The position numbers were made by a program, and so were the translations under genes. Below, one piece after another: positions 17,746 through 26,985 of a stretch of 64,000 nt of DNA. This DNA is from Brenneria sp. hezel4-2-4 (GTDB lineage Bacteria > Pseudomonadota > Gammaproteobacteria > Enterobacterales > Enterobacteriaceae), in NCBI RefSeq assembly GCF_013155275.1, contig NZ_JABJXS010000001.1:496001-560000 (forward strand). Reading direction: 5' to 3'. The notes below the pieces were generated by a model. The model had not been told where the DNA came from. It searched no databases and was given only the letters and a program-made list of their open reading frames with translations. The stretch's first letter is position 1. Each line of letters starts with the position of its first letter.

Positions 17746-18012
17746 ATGTTCGCTGTGATTTTCGGGCGGCCTGGCTGCCCTTATTGCGTCCGCGCTAAAG
17801 AATTGGCGGAAAAACTGGCGGAACAGCGTGATGACTTCAGATTCCGCTATGTCGATATCCGCGCGGAAGGGATCACCAAAGAAGATTTGTCGAAAACGGT
17901 AGGCAAACCGGTGGAAACCGTGCCGCAGATTTTCCTGGATGAAAAGCACATCGGCGGCTGCACTGATTTTGAGGCTTACGCCAAAGAAAACCTGTGTTTA
18001 TTTCAGCAATAA
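17746..18012 (+). CDS. grxA: Glutaredoxin 1
   Basis: A small cytoplasmic thiol-disulfide oxidoreductase that uses glutathione to reduce ribonucleotide reductase, PAPS reductase and OxyR. It has 88 residues (E. coli 85) with the redox motif C11-P-Y-C14, the cis-proline segment ETVPQIF and the GSH-binding GGCTDFE. A strong AAGGAG precedes the ATG. It is divergent from nfsA. In E. coli OxyR activates grxA; here no clear array of ATAG/CTAT elements could be identified. Confidence 0.97.
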   Translation: MFAVIFGRPGCPYCVRAKELAEKLAEQRDDFRFRYVDIRAEGITKEDLSKTVGKPVETVPQIFLDEKHIGGCTDFEAYAKENLCLFQQ

Positions 18013-18031
18013 CCTCTCCGACACATAAAGC

Positions 18032-18056
18032 AAAAGGCGCATCTTGCGTCTTTTTT
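18032..18056 (+). terminator. Intrinsic terminator of grxA
   Basis: AAAAGGCGCA pairs with TGCGTCTTTT (one G-U pair) around a 3-nt loop, followed by a run of six T. It lies 20 bases after the grxA stop. Confidence 0.88.
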
Positions 18057-18083
18057 ATGCCTACGGCTTAACGGAACGCCCGC

Positions 18084-18455
18084 TCAGCGCAAATACCGCC
18101 GATAGATCGCATGCAGAAATAAAAAAACCAGCGCCCCCAGCACGCTCCAGAAAACGGCGCTCAGCATATAGGCCAACTCCTGCCAGAAAGAGTGATGGGG
18201 CGTACGCCAAAAGTGCAGCACAAGCAGGCACACCGGCATTGCCACCAACGCGCCAATCAACGGGTAAAGCAATCGCCCATTCGCGGACAGGCAGCTGGCG
18301 ACCACCCCGGGTAATAAAAAAAGCAGCATTCCGAAGTCGCCGCGCAGTCCATCCCCGGCGACCACATCGGACACATTCATTTTTTGACTTAAAAAAACCA
18401 CGGTAAACAATAAAAAACAGCAGGTCGCACCAACCCAACCTTTATCGCTCGCCAT
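18084..18455 (-). CDS. ybjM: YbjM family inner-membrane protein
   Basis: A 123-residue hydrophobic protein with about four transmembrane segments, of unknown function. It aligns with E. coli YbjM through LLFLLPGVVAS, RTPHHSFWQELAYMLSAVFW and GALVFLFL. The second ATG (18455) was chosen because AGAGG lies six bases before it, while the first ATG abuts that site directly. It is convergent with grxA, as in E. coli. Confidence 0.87.
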   Translation of the reverse strand: MASDKGWVGATCCFLLFTVVFLSQKMNVSDVVAGDGLRGDFGMLLFLLPGVVASCLSANGRLLYPLIGALVAMPVCLLVLHFWRTPHHSFWQELAYMLSAVFWSVLGALVFLFLHAIYRRYLR

Positions 18456-18772
18456 ACGCATCCTCTCTTGTCTGATACCGCCTCTGACACAGTCAATATG
18501 CGCAGCTGAACATCCCCGATATGAAAAAAAGTGAGGTATCGCCGCTATTTATTCAGCGTATACTGGTTGTAGAGTCAACAAACCTCTAGAATAGCGGCGC
18601 CACAATAATTGCACTGAACAATTTGTACTGAAGGATTTATACTGATCACCGCTGATTTCTTTCAGCTGACGGTTATTTTTGATGTCAGTGGAATCTCTGC
18701 ACTTAATGGTTAAATTTAGCCTCTATCGCTTTTTATATCAAGAACTTACTGGTAAACAACAAGTTACATCCC
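18456..18772. other. Non-coding region between divergent ybjM and ybjL
   Basis: This 317-base region must carry both promoters. It holds a 10-bp inverted repeat (CGCCGCTATT at 18540-18549, AATAGCGGCG at 18590-18599) with 40 bases between the arms, possibly a looped operator, and the -10-like hexamers TATACT near 18560 and 18640. No conserved frame or known RNA was recognised. Confidence 0.5.
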
Positions 18773-20461
18773 ATGAATATAAACGTCGCTGATTTGTTAA
18801 ACGGGAATTACATTCTGCTTTTATTCGTGGTTCTTTCATTAGGACTCTGCCTGGGGAAATTACGCCTGGGGCCGGTACAACTCGGTAATTCTATTGGTGT
18901 TTTAGTTGTATCGTTATTACTCGGCCAGCAGCACTTTTCGATTAATACCGAAGCGCTCAGCCTCGGATTTATGTTATTTATTTTTTGCGTCGGTGTTGAG
19001 GCCGGGCCAAATTTCTTTTCCATTTTTTTCCGCGACGGCAAAAATTATTTGATGCTCGCCCTGGTGTTGGTCGGCAGCTCACTGCTTTTAGCATTGGGAT
19101 TGGGAAAATTTTTCGGCTGGGGGATCGGGCTGACCGCCGGTATGCTGGCGGGCGCCATGACGTCGACGCCGGTGTTGGTCGGCGCCGGCGATACCTTACG
19201 AAATGTGTCCAGCATCGGCTCACAGCTCGGCGTCGAACAGGATAACCTCAGCCTGGGTTACGCCCTCACCTATCTGATTGGTTTGGTCAGCCTGATTTTT
19301 GGCGCCCGCTATCTGCCCAAATTACAGCATCAGGACTTACCCACCAGCGCCCAGCAAATTGCCCGTGAGCGCGGACTTGATACCGACAGCCAAAGAAAAG
19401 TTTACCTGCCGGTTATCCGCGCTTATCGCGTCGGGCCGGAGTTGGTCGCCTGGGCGGACGGTAAAAATCTGCGGGAATTGGGCATTTACCGCCAAACGGG
19501 TTGCTACATCGAACGTATTCGACGTAACGGCATTCTGGCTAATCCCGATGGCGACGCCGTGCTGCAAATCGGCGATGAGATTTCCCTTGTCGGCTACCCC
19601 GATGCCCACGCCCGCCTTAACCCAAACTTTCGCGACGGAAAAGAAGTCTTCGATCGCGACCTGCTGGATATGCGCATCGTAACCGAAGAAATTGTGGTGA
19701 AAAACCACAATGCCGTCGGTAAACGCCTCAGCCAGTTAAAACTAACCGACCATGGCTGTTTTCTTAACCGCATCATTCGCAGCCAGATTGAAATGCCGAT
19801 TGACGATGGCGTGGTGCTGAATAAAGGTGATGTGTTGCAGGTAAGCGGTGATGCGCGCCGGGTAAAAAGCATCGCCGATCGGATTGGGTTTATTTCCATT
19901 CATAGTCAGATGACCGACCTGCTGGCCTTCTGCGCTTTCTTTATCATCGGCATCATGGTCGGCCTGATCACGTTCCAGTTCAGTAATTTTACCTTCGGCA
20001 TCGGCAACGCCGCGGGCTTATTATTCGCCGGCATCATGCTCGGCTTTTTGCGGGCCAACCACCCGACTTTCGGCTATATCCCGCAAGGCGCGTTGAATAT
20101 GGTGAAAGAGTTCGGCCTGATGGTGTTTATGGCCGGCGTCGGGCTCAGCGCGGGCGGCAGTATCGGCCGCAGCTTCGGCGAGATCGGCGTACAAATGCTG
20201 GTATCGGGGTTAATTGTCAGTCTGGTGCCGGTGGTGATTTGTTTTCTGTTTGGCGCCTATATACTGCGGATGAACCGCGCGCTGCTGTTTGGCGCGATGA
20301 TGGGCGCACGAACCTGTGCCCCGGCGATGGAGATCATCAGCGATACCGCCCGCAGCAATATTCCGGCATTGGGCTATGCCGGAACTTATGCCATCGCCAA
20401 CGTATTGCTGACGCTGGCGGGTTCATTGATTGTGATTATCTGGCCTGAATTACCGGGTTGA
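18773..20461 (+). CDS. ybjL: YbjL, putative transporter of the aspartate:alanine exchanger family
   Basis: A 562-residue membrane protein (E. coli 561). Five to six transmembrane helices at each end flank a cytoplasmic core with two RCK_C (TrkA-C) domains, at about residues 204-280 ([14 protein letters not shown] ... [11 protein letters not shown]) and 296-375 ([18 protein letters not shown] ... VKSIADRIG). The paired motif [13 protein letters not shown] and [13 protein letters not shown] in the two halves is typical of AspT/YidE/YbjL antiporters. The substrate is not established; dicarboxylates are suspected for relatives. Confidence 0.94.
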   Translation: MNINVADLLNGNYILLLFVVLSLGLCLGKLRLGPVQLGNSIGVLVVSLLLGQQHFSINTEALSLGFMLFIFCVGVEAGPNFFSIFFRDGKNYLMLALVLVGSSLLLALGLGKFFGWGIGLTAGMLAGAMTSTPVLVGAGDTLRNVSSIGSQLGVEQDNLSLGYALTYLIGLVSLIFGARYLPKLQHQDLPTSAQQIARERGLDTDSQRKVYLPVIRAYRVGPELVAWADGKNLRELGIYRQTGCYIERIRRNGILANPDGDAVLQIGDEISLVGYPDAHARLNPNFRDGKEVFDRDLLDMRIVTEEIVVKNHNAVGKRLSQLKLTDHGCFLNRIIRSQIEMPIDDGVVLNKGDVLQVSGDARRVKSIADRIGFISIHSQMTDLLAFCAFFIIGIMVGLITFQFSNFTFGIGNAAGLLFAGIMLGFLRANHPTFGYIPQGALNMVKEFGLMVFMAGVGLSAGGSIGRSFGEIGVQMLVSGLIVSLVPVVICFLFGAYILRMNRALLFGAMMGARTCAPAMEIISDTARSNIPALGYAGTYAIANVLLTLAGSLIVIIWPELPG

Positions 20462-20502
20462 TAGTAAATGTAAAAAACCGTCACTATTTATTAGAAGGGG
20501 CA

Positions 20503-20529
20503 GAACTTTTTCTTAGCGACGAAGTCTGA
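20503..20529 (+). promoter_or_regulatory. Sigma-E promoter of rybB
   Basis: GAACTT (20503-20508) and TCTGA (20525-20529) are separated by 16 bases, which matches the sigma-E consensus (GGAACTT, N15-16, GTCTRA). Transcription would begin 7 bases downstream at the G of GCCACTGC, exactly the known RybB 5' end. This predicts induction by envelope stress. Confidence 0.9.
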
Positions 20530-20535
20530 ATTAAT

Positions 20536-20617
20536 GCCACTGCTTTTCTTTAGATATCCCCATATTGAGGAGCCCATCTTTCCCGCCTTTGAGGTTCAAG
20601 ATTGATGGGCCTTTTCT
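20536..20617 (+). ncRNA. rybB: RybB small RNA
   Basis: This Hfq-dependent small RNA represses outer-membrane porin and other mRNAs under sigma-E control. The first 16 nt, GCCACTGCTTTTCTTT, are identical to the E. coli seed region as I recall it. The middle (CCCCATATTGAGGAGCCCATC) and the end, where GCCCATC pairs with GATGGGC before a T-rich tail, match the E. coli layout with scattered changes. The site next to ybjL is also the same as in E. coli. The 3' end is estimated from the T-tract. Confidence 0.93.
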
Positions 20618-20668
20618 TTTTCCGAGCCTTCGGAAATGACGCTGATACGCCTTTTCAAGGTGTCGCAA

Positions 20669-21874
20669 TTAACCGAATAAACCACCAAACCACTGCTGAA
20701 GTTTTATCATCACCGAATCCCACAGCCGGCTGAAAATTCCCGCTTCAGGAATGTCGTCCAGCGCCACCAGTTGACGTTGCCCGATGCTTTTGCCATCCAA
20801 CTGAAAATCAATGGTGCCGACCACCTGATTCTTCGCCAATGGCGCAGACAACTGCGGCTGGAGCAGCGTAAAGCTGGCTTTCAGATTTTTCATCTGTCCT
20901 TTGGGGATCGACAGTGCGGCATCTTGCGCCACGCCGAGTCGGGCGTCTTTTTGCGTGCCGAACCAGACTCGCTGCGTGGTAAAGGGAGCGCCCGCCTTGA
21001 TTGGCGTTACCGTTTCAAAAAAGCGGAATCCCCAGGTCAGCAGTTTTTCGCTTTCACGGAACCGCGTCGCATCCGTCGGCGCCCCCAGCACCACGGAGAT
21101 CAGGCGCATATTTCCTTCCGTGGCCGACGCCACCAGATTATGTCCTGCTCCGCTGGTATGACCGGTTTTTATACCGTCCACATTCAGATTGGTGCTCCAC
21201 AGCAACCGGTTACGATTGGGCTGCCGGATATTATTGAACGTGAACTCTTTTTCTTTATGCAACGCGTATTCGTCCGGCACGTCACGGATCAATGCCTGCC
21301 CCAGTAACGCCATATCCCGCGCGGTACTGTACTGGCCCGGCGCATCGAGGCCATGGACGGTGAGAAAGTGGGTGTTGGTCAATCCCAGCGCGTTGACATA
21401 ATTGTTCATCAGACTGACGAACGCATCCTGGCTGCCGGCGACATAGTCAGCCAGCGCAATGCTGGCATCATTACCCGATTGAATAACGATACCTTTATTC
21501 AGTTCCGAAACCGGAATGCGATCGCCAGGTTTAAGAAACATCAGCGAGGAGCCGCGTAATACCGGATTCCCCGTCGCCCAGGCATCCTTCCCCACGGTGA
21601 CGATATCCGCAGGATTGATTTTCCCGGCCTTTATCGCCTGCCCGGTGACATAACTCGCCATGATTTTCGTCAGGCTGGCAGGATCAAGACGCTCATCCGC
21701 GTTAGATTCAGCCAGCACTTTCCCGCTGTGGTAATCCATCAAAATATAGGCTTTAGCGTCAACCTGAGGAACCGCCGGAAGCTGCTCCGCCTGCGTTAAA
21801 GGCGTGATACTCGCCAGTAATATCGTTCCCGCAGTAAAGAATGTTAATCTGGAAAGGAGAGTCGTTGTCTTCAT
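20669..21874 (-). CDS. dacC: D-alanyl-D-alanine carboxypeptidase DacC (PBP6)
   Basis: A low-molecular-mass penicillin-binding protein that trims the terminal D-Ala from peptidoglycan stem peptides. The start at 21874 gives 401 residues (E. coli DacC 400); in-frame ATGs further upstream extend into unconserved sequence. A signal peptide ends near TQAEQ. Active-site motifs are SLTK, SGN and KTG (KTGHTSG). The C-terminal amphipathic helix [18 protein letters not shown] anchors it to the inner membrane. The position next to ybjL/rybB favours DacC over DacA. Confidence 0.93.
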   Translation of the reverse strand: MKTTTLLSRLTFFTAGTILLASITPLTQAEQLPAVPQVDAKAYILMDYHSGKVLAESNADERLDPASLTKIMASYVTGQAIKAGKINPADIVTVGKDAWATGNPVLRGSSLMFLKPGDRIPVSELNKGIVIQSGNDASIALADYVAGSQDAFVSLMNNYVNALGLTNTHFLTVHGLDAPGQYSTARDMALLGQALIRDVPDEYALHKEKEFTFNNIRQPNRNRLLWSTNLNVDGIKTGHTSGAGHNLVASATEGNMRLISVVLGAPTDATRFRESEKLLTWGFRFFETVTPIKAGAPFTTQRVWFGTQKDARLGVAQDAALSIPKGQMKNLKASFTLLQPQLSAPLAKNQVVGTIDFQLDGKSIGQRQLVALDDIPEAGIFSRLWDSVMIKLQQWFGGLFG

Positions 21875-22109
21875 GAGATCGTCGCGATATCCATAGGTCA
21901 TTAAAAATATTTGCTTTTCAATATGTTTTGAAAAATTTTGCAACATCCAAAGGTAACGTTTCGCCACCCTCAAGGAAACTGTTCAGTTGTAAAGATAATC
22001 AAAGAAATGAAAAGGTCTAAAAAATCAAAGATAAACAAAGGAATTGCGTTGGCAATAAGAAGTGTCTTACTACAAAAATACATAGAAAAGGATGTGCGTG
22101 GCTATCTTT

Positions 22110-22133
22110 GAGAACCTCCTCCCTGAGGTTCTC
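22110..22133. terminator. Hairpin downstream of metI-like gene
   Basis: GAGAACCTC and GAGGTTCTC form a 9-bp stem with a 6-nt loop, 22 bases beyond the metI-like stop. There is no T-run on the minus strand. It probably marks the 3' end of the metQNI-like operon. Confidence 0.5.
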
Positions 22134-22154
22134 TGAATGTAAAACCTGAAAGGC

Positions 22155-22814
22155 TTAACGCCGCTCGCGCTTATCCGCCCGCTTTGACAGCCAGTCGCCC
22201 AGCGTTTGAACGATCTGCACCAGAATGACCAGCGCGATAACCGTCACGATCATGACATTGGTTTCATAGCGATAATAACCGAAGCGAATCGCCAGATCGC
22301 CGACGCCGCCGCCGCCGACAATCCCCGCCATCGCCGAATAACCGATCAGGCTGACCAGCGTAATGGTCAGGCCGCGCAATAAGCCGGCTTTGGCTTCCGG
22401 CAATAACACGGTACAGATAATACGCATCGGGCTGGCGCCGAAGGCCTCGGCTGCCTCGACAATACCGGGATCCACTTCACGCAGCGCGCTATCCACCAAA
22501 CGAGCGTAGAACGCAATGGCCGCCACCGACATCGGCACCGATGCCGCCACCGGGCCGATGGTGTTGCCTAACAAAATCTGCGTCAACGGCAACAACAGCA
22601 CCAGCAGAATCACAAAGGGTATCGACCGAATGATATTGACCAGCACCGTGCTGAGTAGATACACCGCGCGGTTCTCCCAAAACAGGTGACGATCGGTGAC
22701 ATAAATCAGAAAACCCAACGGTAACCCACCGATAATCGCCAGCAGCGTTGAAATGCCGACCATCTGAAACGTTTCGCCGAATGCCGCGACCAGATCAAAC
22801 CATAAATCAGCCAT
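22155..22814 (-). CDS. MetI-like D-methionine-family ABC transporter permease
   Basis: An inner-membrane permease of the methionine uptake (MUT) family, 219 residues with about five transmembrane helices. The EAA loop is VEAAEAFGASPMRIICTVLLPEA and the segment NIIRSIPFVILLVLLLP is typical of MetI. It overlaps the 3' end of the ATPase gene by 8 bases. It is probably a paralogue of the housekeeping metI, so the substrate could be methionine or a related compound. Confidence 0.88.
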   Translation of the reverse strand: MADLWFDLVAAFGETFQMVGISTLLAIIGGLPLGFLIYVTDRHLFWENRAVYLLSTVLVNIIRSIPFVILLVLLLPLTQILLGNTIGPVAASVPMSVAAIAFYARLVDSALREVDPGIVEAAEAFGASPMRIICTVLLPEAKAGLLRGLTITLVSLIGYSAMAGIVGGGGVGDLAIRFGYYRYETNVMIVTVIALVILVQIVQTLGDWLSKRADKRERR

Positions 22815-23823
22815 GTAACACCTCCACCTGCGCGGTTCTGGCCTGAATATACCCGACGGCTTGCGCGACTTTTGCCGGATCGTCAGGATGCGTTAACAGA
22901 GCGACCAGTATTCCCAATGCGCGGTTACCGATATATTCAATTTTGCCGTGCAGAATGTTGACGGAAACGCCGTAACGGGTTGCCACATCAGAGAGCACCG
23001 GCTGCTCGGCCGATTCGCCGACGAACAGGATTTTCAGCAAGGTTCCCTGTAAATCTTCCAGCAGGCGGGGAGGCAGCTCAAGATTCAGCGTATGGGCCAC
23101 CAGTTGCCGTGTGAATGGATGCTGCGGCGCGGCGAAAATATCAAACACATCGCCCTCTTCCACCACTTTACCGCCGGTCATCACCGCAACCCGATCGCAT
23201 ACCGATTTGATGACACTCATTTCGTGTGAAATCAATACGATAGTAATACCCAGTTTCTGATTAATCTCTTTGAGCAATACCAGGATCGCCGCCGAGGTTT
23301 CCAAATCAAGCGCCGAGGTCGGTTCATCGCACAGCAGCACTTCAGGATGATTGGCAATGGCGCGGGCGATCCCCACTCGCTGTTTCTGCCCGCCGCTCAA
23401 CTGAGACGGAAAAGCGGCGGACTTATCGGATAACCCCACCAGACTAAGAATTTCCGGCACCCGCTGAGCGATGTCAGCATTGGATTTCCCCGCCGCTTTC
23501 AGGCTGAATGCGACGTTTTCCGCCACCGTGCGCGTTTGCATCAAATTGAAATGCTGGAAGATCATACCGATTTTCTGGCGCTGTTCGCGCAGGCTTTTGC
23601 CATTCAGATCGCTGACTTTCACCCCGTTGACCCGCACAACTCCGGCGCTGGGGCGCTGTAATAAATTGATCGTGCGCAGCAGGGTGCTTTTCCCGGCGCC
23701 GCTGGTTCCAACGATGCCGTAAACCTCTCCCGGCTGAATATGCAACGTCACATTATCAACTGCACGATTGCCCTGCTGTTTCCCCTGTGGGAAATCAACG
23801 CACACACCCTCTAACTGAATCAT
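22807..23823 (-). CDS. MetN-like ABC transporter ATP-binding protein with NIL domain
   Basis: The ATPase of the same importer, 338 residues from the ATG at 23823 (MIQLEGVCVDFPQG). Walker A is GTSGAGKST, signature LSGGQKQR, Walker B VLLCDEPTSALD. The last ~75 residues (ILFVGESAEQPVLSDVATRYGVSVNILHG onward) form the NIL domain that in MetN binds methionine and causes trans-inhibition, which supports a methionine-like ligand. It starts 107 bases after the binding-protein gene. Confidence 0.9.
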   Translation of the reverse strand: MIQLEGVCVDFPQGKQQGNRAVDNVTLHIQPGEVYGIVGTSGAGKSTLLRTINLLQRPSAGVVRVNGVKVSDLNGKSLREQRQKIGMIFQHFNLMQTRTVAENVAFSLKAAGKSNADIAQRVPEILSLVGLSDKSAAFPSQLSGGQKQRVGIARAIANHPEVLLCDEPTSALDLETSAAILVLLKEINQKLGITIVLISHEMSVIKSVCDRVAVMTGGKVVEEGDVFDIFAAPQHPFTRQLVAHTLNLELPPRLLEDLQGTLLKILFVGESAEQPVLSDVATRYGVSVNILHGKIEYIGNRALGILVALLTHPDDPAKVAQAVGYIQARTAQVEVLHG

Positions 23824-23930
23824 TATCCGCAAACTCCCGGCATGAGCGGAAAAAAACAAAGCCGGTCACAGACCGGCCAGACAAATACAGCATATTAATC
23901 ATTAATCGCCCGTCAATACCGGCTGGCATA

Positions 23931-24776
23931 TTACTGTGCGGGCGTTGGCGTTTTCGCCTGCATCCATTCCGGTTTCTGGAACTGACTGAACATTGAATCC
24001 GGCTGGTTAATCACCGCCGCATAAGCCGGCGATTCGACGACGGCCTGGGTATCTTTGACAAACGGCTTATCCAGATCGTCGGTGCGCACCGCAATCACGT
24101 TTTTCAGATTTTCATCCAGCGTTTCCAGTTTGATCGCCGACGAAAGCTTCAGCCCTGCCGCAAAAGCAAAGTTACCGTTAACCAGCGAGGCGGTCACGCT
24201 ATCCAGCGTGCGCGGCAACTGTGCGGCTTCCAGCGGTTTGAATACCAGCCCGCGCGGATTTCCAACGATATCTTTTTCCGATGCCTTGGTTGGGTCGATA
24301 TCGGGCTTGATGGTGATCAGCCCCAGCGATTGTAAAAAGCGCAGGCCGCGAGCCAGATTGGTGGCATCGTTGGACAAGGTGATGACATCGCCGGTTTTCA
24401 ATTCGTCCAGCGACTTGATTTTATTGGAGTACAGTCCCATGCTGGCGGTCGGTACAACGATCAGCTTGCTGATTTTGAGATTTTTGTCGGCGGCGAATTT
24501 TTCCAGATACAACGTATGCTGGAACAGGTTGGCGTCAATGCTGCCGTTGGCTAATGCGAGATTCGGCTGAACATAATCGCTGAACTCACGCACCACCACT
24601 TTATAGCCTTTCTTGGTCAACTCAGGTTTAATCGCCTGATTAACCATATCGCCATAAGGCCCCGGCGCCACGCCAAAGATGATAGTTTGCGGATCGCCGC
24701 TGGCACAAGCCAGTTGCACACCGGCGGCGAGCAGCGCAATACCCAGCGTTGCGCGAAGAGAATACGTTAATTTCAT
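23931..24776 (-). CDS. MetQ/NlpA-family substrate-binding protein
   Basis: The periplasmic receptor of the same importer, 281 residues. The NLPA family is recognised from FGVAPGPYGDMVNQAIKPEL, VVREFSDYVQPNLALANGSIDANLFQH and NDATNLARGLRFLQSLGLI. MetQ is usually a lipoprotein, but the signal here reads GVQLACASGD, with no good lipobox before the only cysteine, so this one may be soluble. The order Q-N-I differs from E. coli metNIQ. AGGAAAG lies nine bases before the ATG. No MetJ boxes (AGACGTCT-like) were seen upstream. Confidence 0.88.
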   Translation of the reverse strand: MKLTYSLRATLGIALLAAGVQLACASGDPQTIIFGVAPGPYGDMVNQAIKPELTKKGYKVVVREFSDYVQPNLALANGSIDANLFQHTLYLEKFAADKNLKISKLIVVPTASMGLYSNKIKSLDELKTGDVITLSNDATNLARGLRFLQSLGLITIKPDIDPTKASEKDIVGNPRGLVFKPLEAAQLPRTLDSVTASLVNGNFAFAAGLKLSSAIKLETLDENLKNVIAVRTDDLDKPFVKDTQAVVESPAYAAVINQPDSMFSQFQKPEWMQAKTPTPAQ

Positions 24777-24940
24777 TGCTTGGCTTTCCTGTCTGAATAT
24801 AACCTGCTGTCATTATTAGGAATGACACGTTAAATCATAAAGACCAAAAAGGCATATCATTATTTCTCATCTTCTATTCACTTTCTGATTCATTCAGTCA
24901 GTGTCAGAATAAAAGCTCTTTTCTCATGCTGAGGTGCGAC

Positions 24941-25558
24941 ATGATAACCATCTGGGGTCGTGTAAATTCGACCAACGTTAAGAAAGTGCTTTGGTGCGCG
25001 GCGGAATTGGCCCTGCCTTATCAACATATTTTGGCGGGCAGAGAGTTCGGGCGCAATCATGACGCCGACTATCTGGCGATGAACCCCAACGGGCTGGTCC
25101 CCTGTTTACAGGACGATAAATTGGTACTGTGGGAGTCCAACACTATCGTGCGTTATCTGGCGGCGCAATACGGTCAGGATTCGCTGTACATTGCCGACGC
25201 CGGCGCGCGAGCAAGCGCGGAAAAATGGATGGACTGGACCAGTACGCTGGCGGTTTCCTTTGCCGGCGTATTTATCAGCCTGGTGCGCACGGCGCCGGAA
25301 GATCGTGATATGGCGCTGGTGGAGAAAAGCCACGCAGAATGCGAGCGTTTACTGACGATTGTCGATACCGCGCTGGCAAGCCAACCGTGGCTGTCGGGCG
25401 ATAAATTCGGTATTGGCGACATCCCGCTGGGCTGCATCGCTTACGCCTGGTTTAACATGGATATCACGCGGCAACCGCATCCCCATCTGGAGCGCTGGTA
25501 TCGGCAGTTAACCGAACGCCCGGCCTATCAGCAAACGGTGATCATCCCGCTGACCTGA
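24941..25558 (+). CDS. gstB: Glutathione S-transferase GstB-like (YliJ)
   Basis: A cytoplasmic glutathione S-transferase; E. coli GstB is active on bromoacetate. The ATG at 24941 follows GAGG and gives 205 residues (E. coli 208). The thioredoxin-like N-terminal domain shows GRVNSTNVKKVLW, MNPNGLVPCLQDD and WESNTIVRYLA; the helical C-terminal domain has the N-capping segment GDKFGIGDIPL. It neighbours yliI as in the E. coli yli region, and is divergent from metQ. Confidence 0.93.
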   Translation: MITIWGRVNSTNVKKVLWCAAELALPYQHILAGREFGRNHDADYLAMNPNGLVPCLQDDKLVLWESNTIVRYLAAQYGQDSLYIADAGARASAEKWMDWTSTLAVSFAGVFISLVRTAPEDRDMALVEKSHAECERLLTIVDTALASQPWLSGDKFGIGDIPLGCIAYAWFNMDITRQPHPHLERWYRQLTERPAYQQTVIIPLT

Positions 25559-25571
25559 ATGTTTTACGCTC

Positions 25572-25595
25572 ACAGGCACCCCGCAAGGTGCCTGT
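25572..25595. terminator. Hairpin between convergent gstB and yliI
   Basis: ACAGGCACC and GGTGCCTGT form a perfect 9-bp stem with a 6-nt loop between the two stop codons, likely serving both genes. Confidence 0.65.
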
Positions 25596-25621
25596 ATTGT
25601 TAACCGCCCGCGCCATTGCCG

Positions 25622-26791
25622 TTACTCCGGCCCGACTTTCAACAGTTTGCCGTTATCATGATCGGTCAACAGATAGATATAGCCGTCAGGCCCTAAGCGC
25701 ACTTCACGGATCCGTTCGCCGCGATCCTGCAACAACCGCTCTTCCGCGACCACCTTGTCGCCCTCCAGCGTCAGACGAATCAGATTTTCTTCCGCCAGCG
25801 CGCCAATAAACAGCGAGTTTTTCCACTGCGGGAAACGGTCGCTGTTATAGAACGCCATTCCACTGACGCCCGGCGACTTTTTCCAGTAAAAATCCGGGTT
25901 AACCATTCCGGCGACCTCTTCGCCCTTGGATTCCGGGATCTTCAGCCCGGAATAGTTAATACCGTGCGTCGCAATCGGCCAGCCGTAGTTTTCACCCGCT
26001 TTAGGAATGTTGATTTCATCACCGCCTTTCGGGCCGTGTTCGTTTTCCCACAGTACGCCGGACCAGGGATTAATCGCCAGCCCCTGGGGATTCCGATGCC
26101 CATACGACCAGATTTCCGGACGCGCATTCGGCGTATTGATAAACGGATTATCCGTCGGTATTTCGCCATTTGCGGTCAGACGCACAATCTTGCCCTGTAA
26201 CTTATCCAGATCCTGCGCCGTCGGACGCTGGTTATTTTCCCCTAAGGCGATATACAGGTATCCCTGAAGGTCAAAGGCCAGTTTGCCGCCGAAATGATTG
26301 CCGGTGGACAGTTTCGGCTCCTGACGGAAGAAAACCGTGAAATTCTCCAGTTGGCTCTCATCGTCCGACAGACGGCCATAGCCAACGGCCGTTCCCGCTT
26401 TTCCATCGCTGCCTTCCTCGGCAAAACTCAGGTAGATTCGGCGGCTTTGCTCAAAATCAGGCGATAGCGCCACCTCCAGTAACCCGCCCTGTGATTCGGC
26501 ATACACCTCGGGTACGCCTGCTATCGGCGCGGAAAGCCCGGTTTCAGCCTGCCAGCGGCGCAGGTTTCCGGAGCGCTCGGTGATCAACATTCCCCGATCG
26601 CCCGGCAGAAAAGCCAGCGACCACGGATGATCGAGCTTATCCTGCAATTCCGTGACTTTGGGCTGAGCCGCCGGCAAATAACCAGAAAACATCAAGGACG
26701 CGCCAATCAGTAACCAGCGCGTCTGACGCAGCCATAACCAAGGCCGGGAAGCATTGCGTATGGCGTTATCAGGCAACGGGTGATTAAACAT
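25622..26791 (-). CDS. yliI: PQQ-dependent aldose sugar dehydrogenase YliI
   Basis: A periplasmic soluble aldose dehydrogenase with a six-bladed beta-propeller that needs pyrroloquinoline quinone. The ATG at 26791 follows GGAG by eight bases and gives 389 residues; E. coli YliI has 371. A hydrophobic signal (WLLIGASLMFSGYLPAAQ) lies unusually far in, at about residues 27-44. Conserved segments are KLDHPWSLAFLP, STGNHFGGKL, LGENNQRPTAQ, YGHRNPQGLA and NEHGPKGGDEIN. No PQQ synthesis genes are in this window. Confidence 0.93.
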   Translation of the reverse strand: MFNHPLPDNAIRNASRPWLWLRQTRWLLIGASLMFSGYLPAAQPKVTELQDKLDHPWSLAFLPGDRGMLITERSGNLRRWQAETGLSAPIAGVPEVYAESQGGLLEVALSPDFEQSRRIYLSFAEEGSDGKAGTAVGYGRLSDDESQLENFTVFFRQEPKLSTGNHFGGKLAFDLQGYLYIALGENNQRPTAQDLDKLQGKIVRLTANGEIPTDNPFINTPNARPEIWSYGHRNPQGLAINPWSGVLWENEHGPKGGDEINIPKAGENYGWPIATHGINYSGLKIPESKGEEVAGMVNPDFYWKKSPGVSGMAFYNSDRFPQWKNSLFIGALAEENLIRLTLEGDKVVAEERLLQDRGERIREVRLGPDGYIYLLTDHDNGKLLKVGPE

Positions 26792-26985
26792 AGCGTTGTC
26801 TCCGTTCAACTAATGTGCTGTAAATTTAGGTGTTGGACGATATTTGTGCAAAAAAATACGCCGACGTTTACATTTTTGGGCGCAGACATAATTAACGTGC
26901 TGAGTTTTTACCAGTGACTATAAGCCACACTAACTATAGTGTAGAATTCTGCGGTTTTCTTTTGAATGAATTGTGAGCAAATAAC

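Noticed and set aside
24777-24940. MetJ boxes upstream of the metQ-like gene
   Set aside because: No tandem 8-mers close to AGACGTCT were found.
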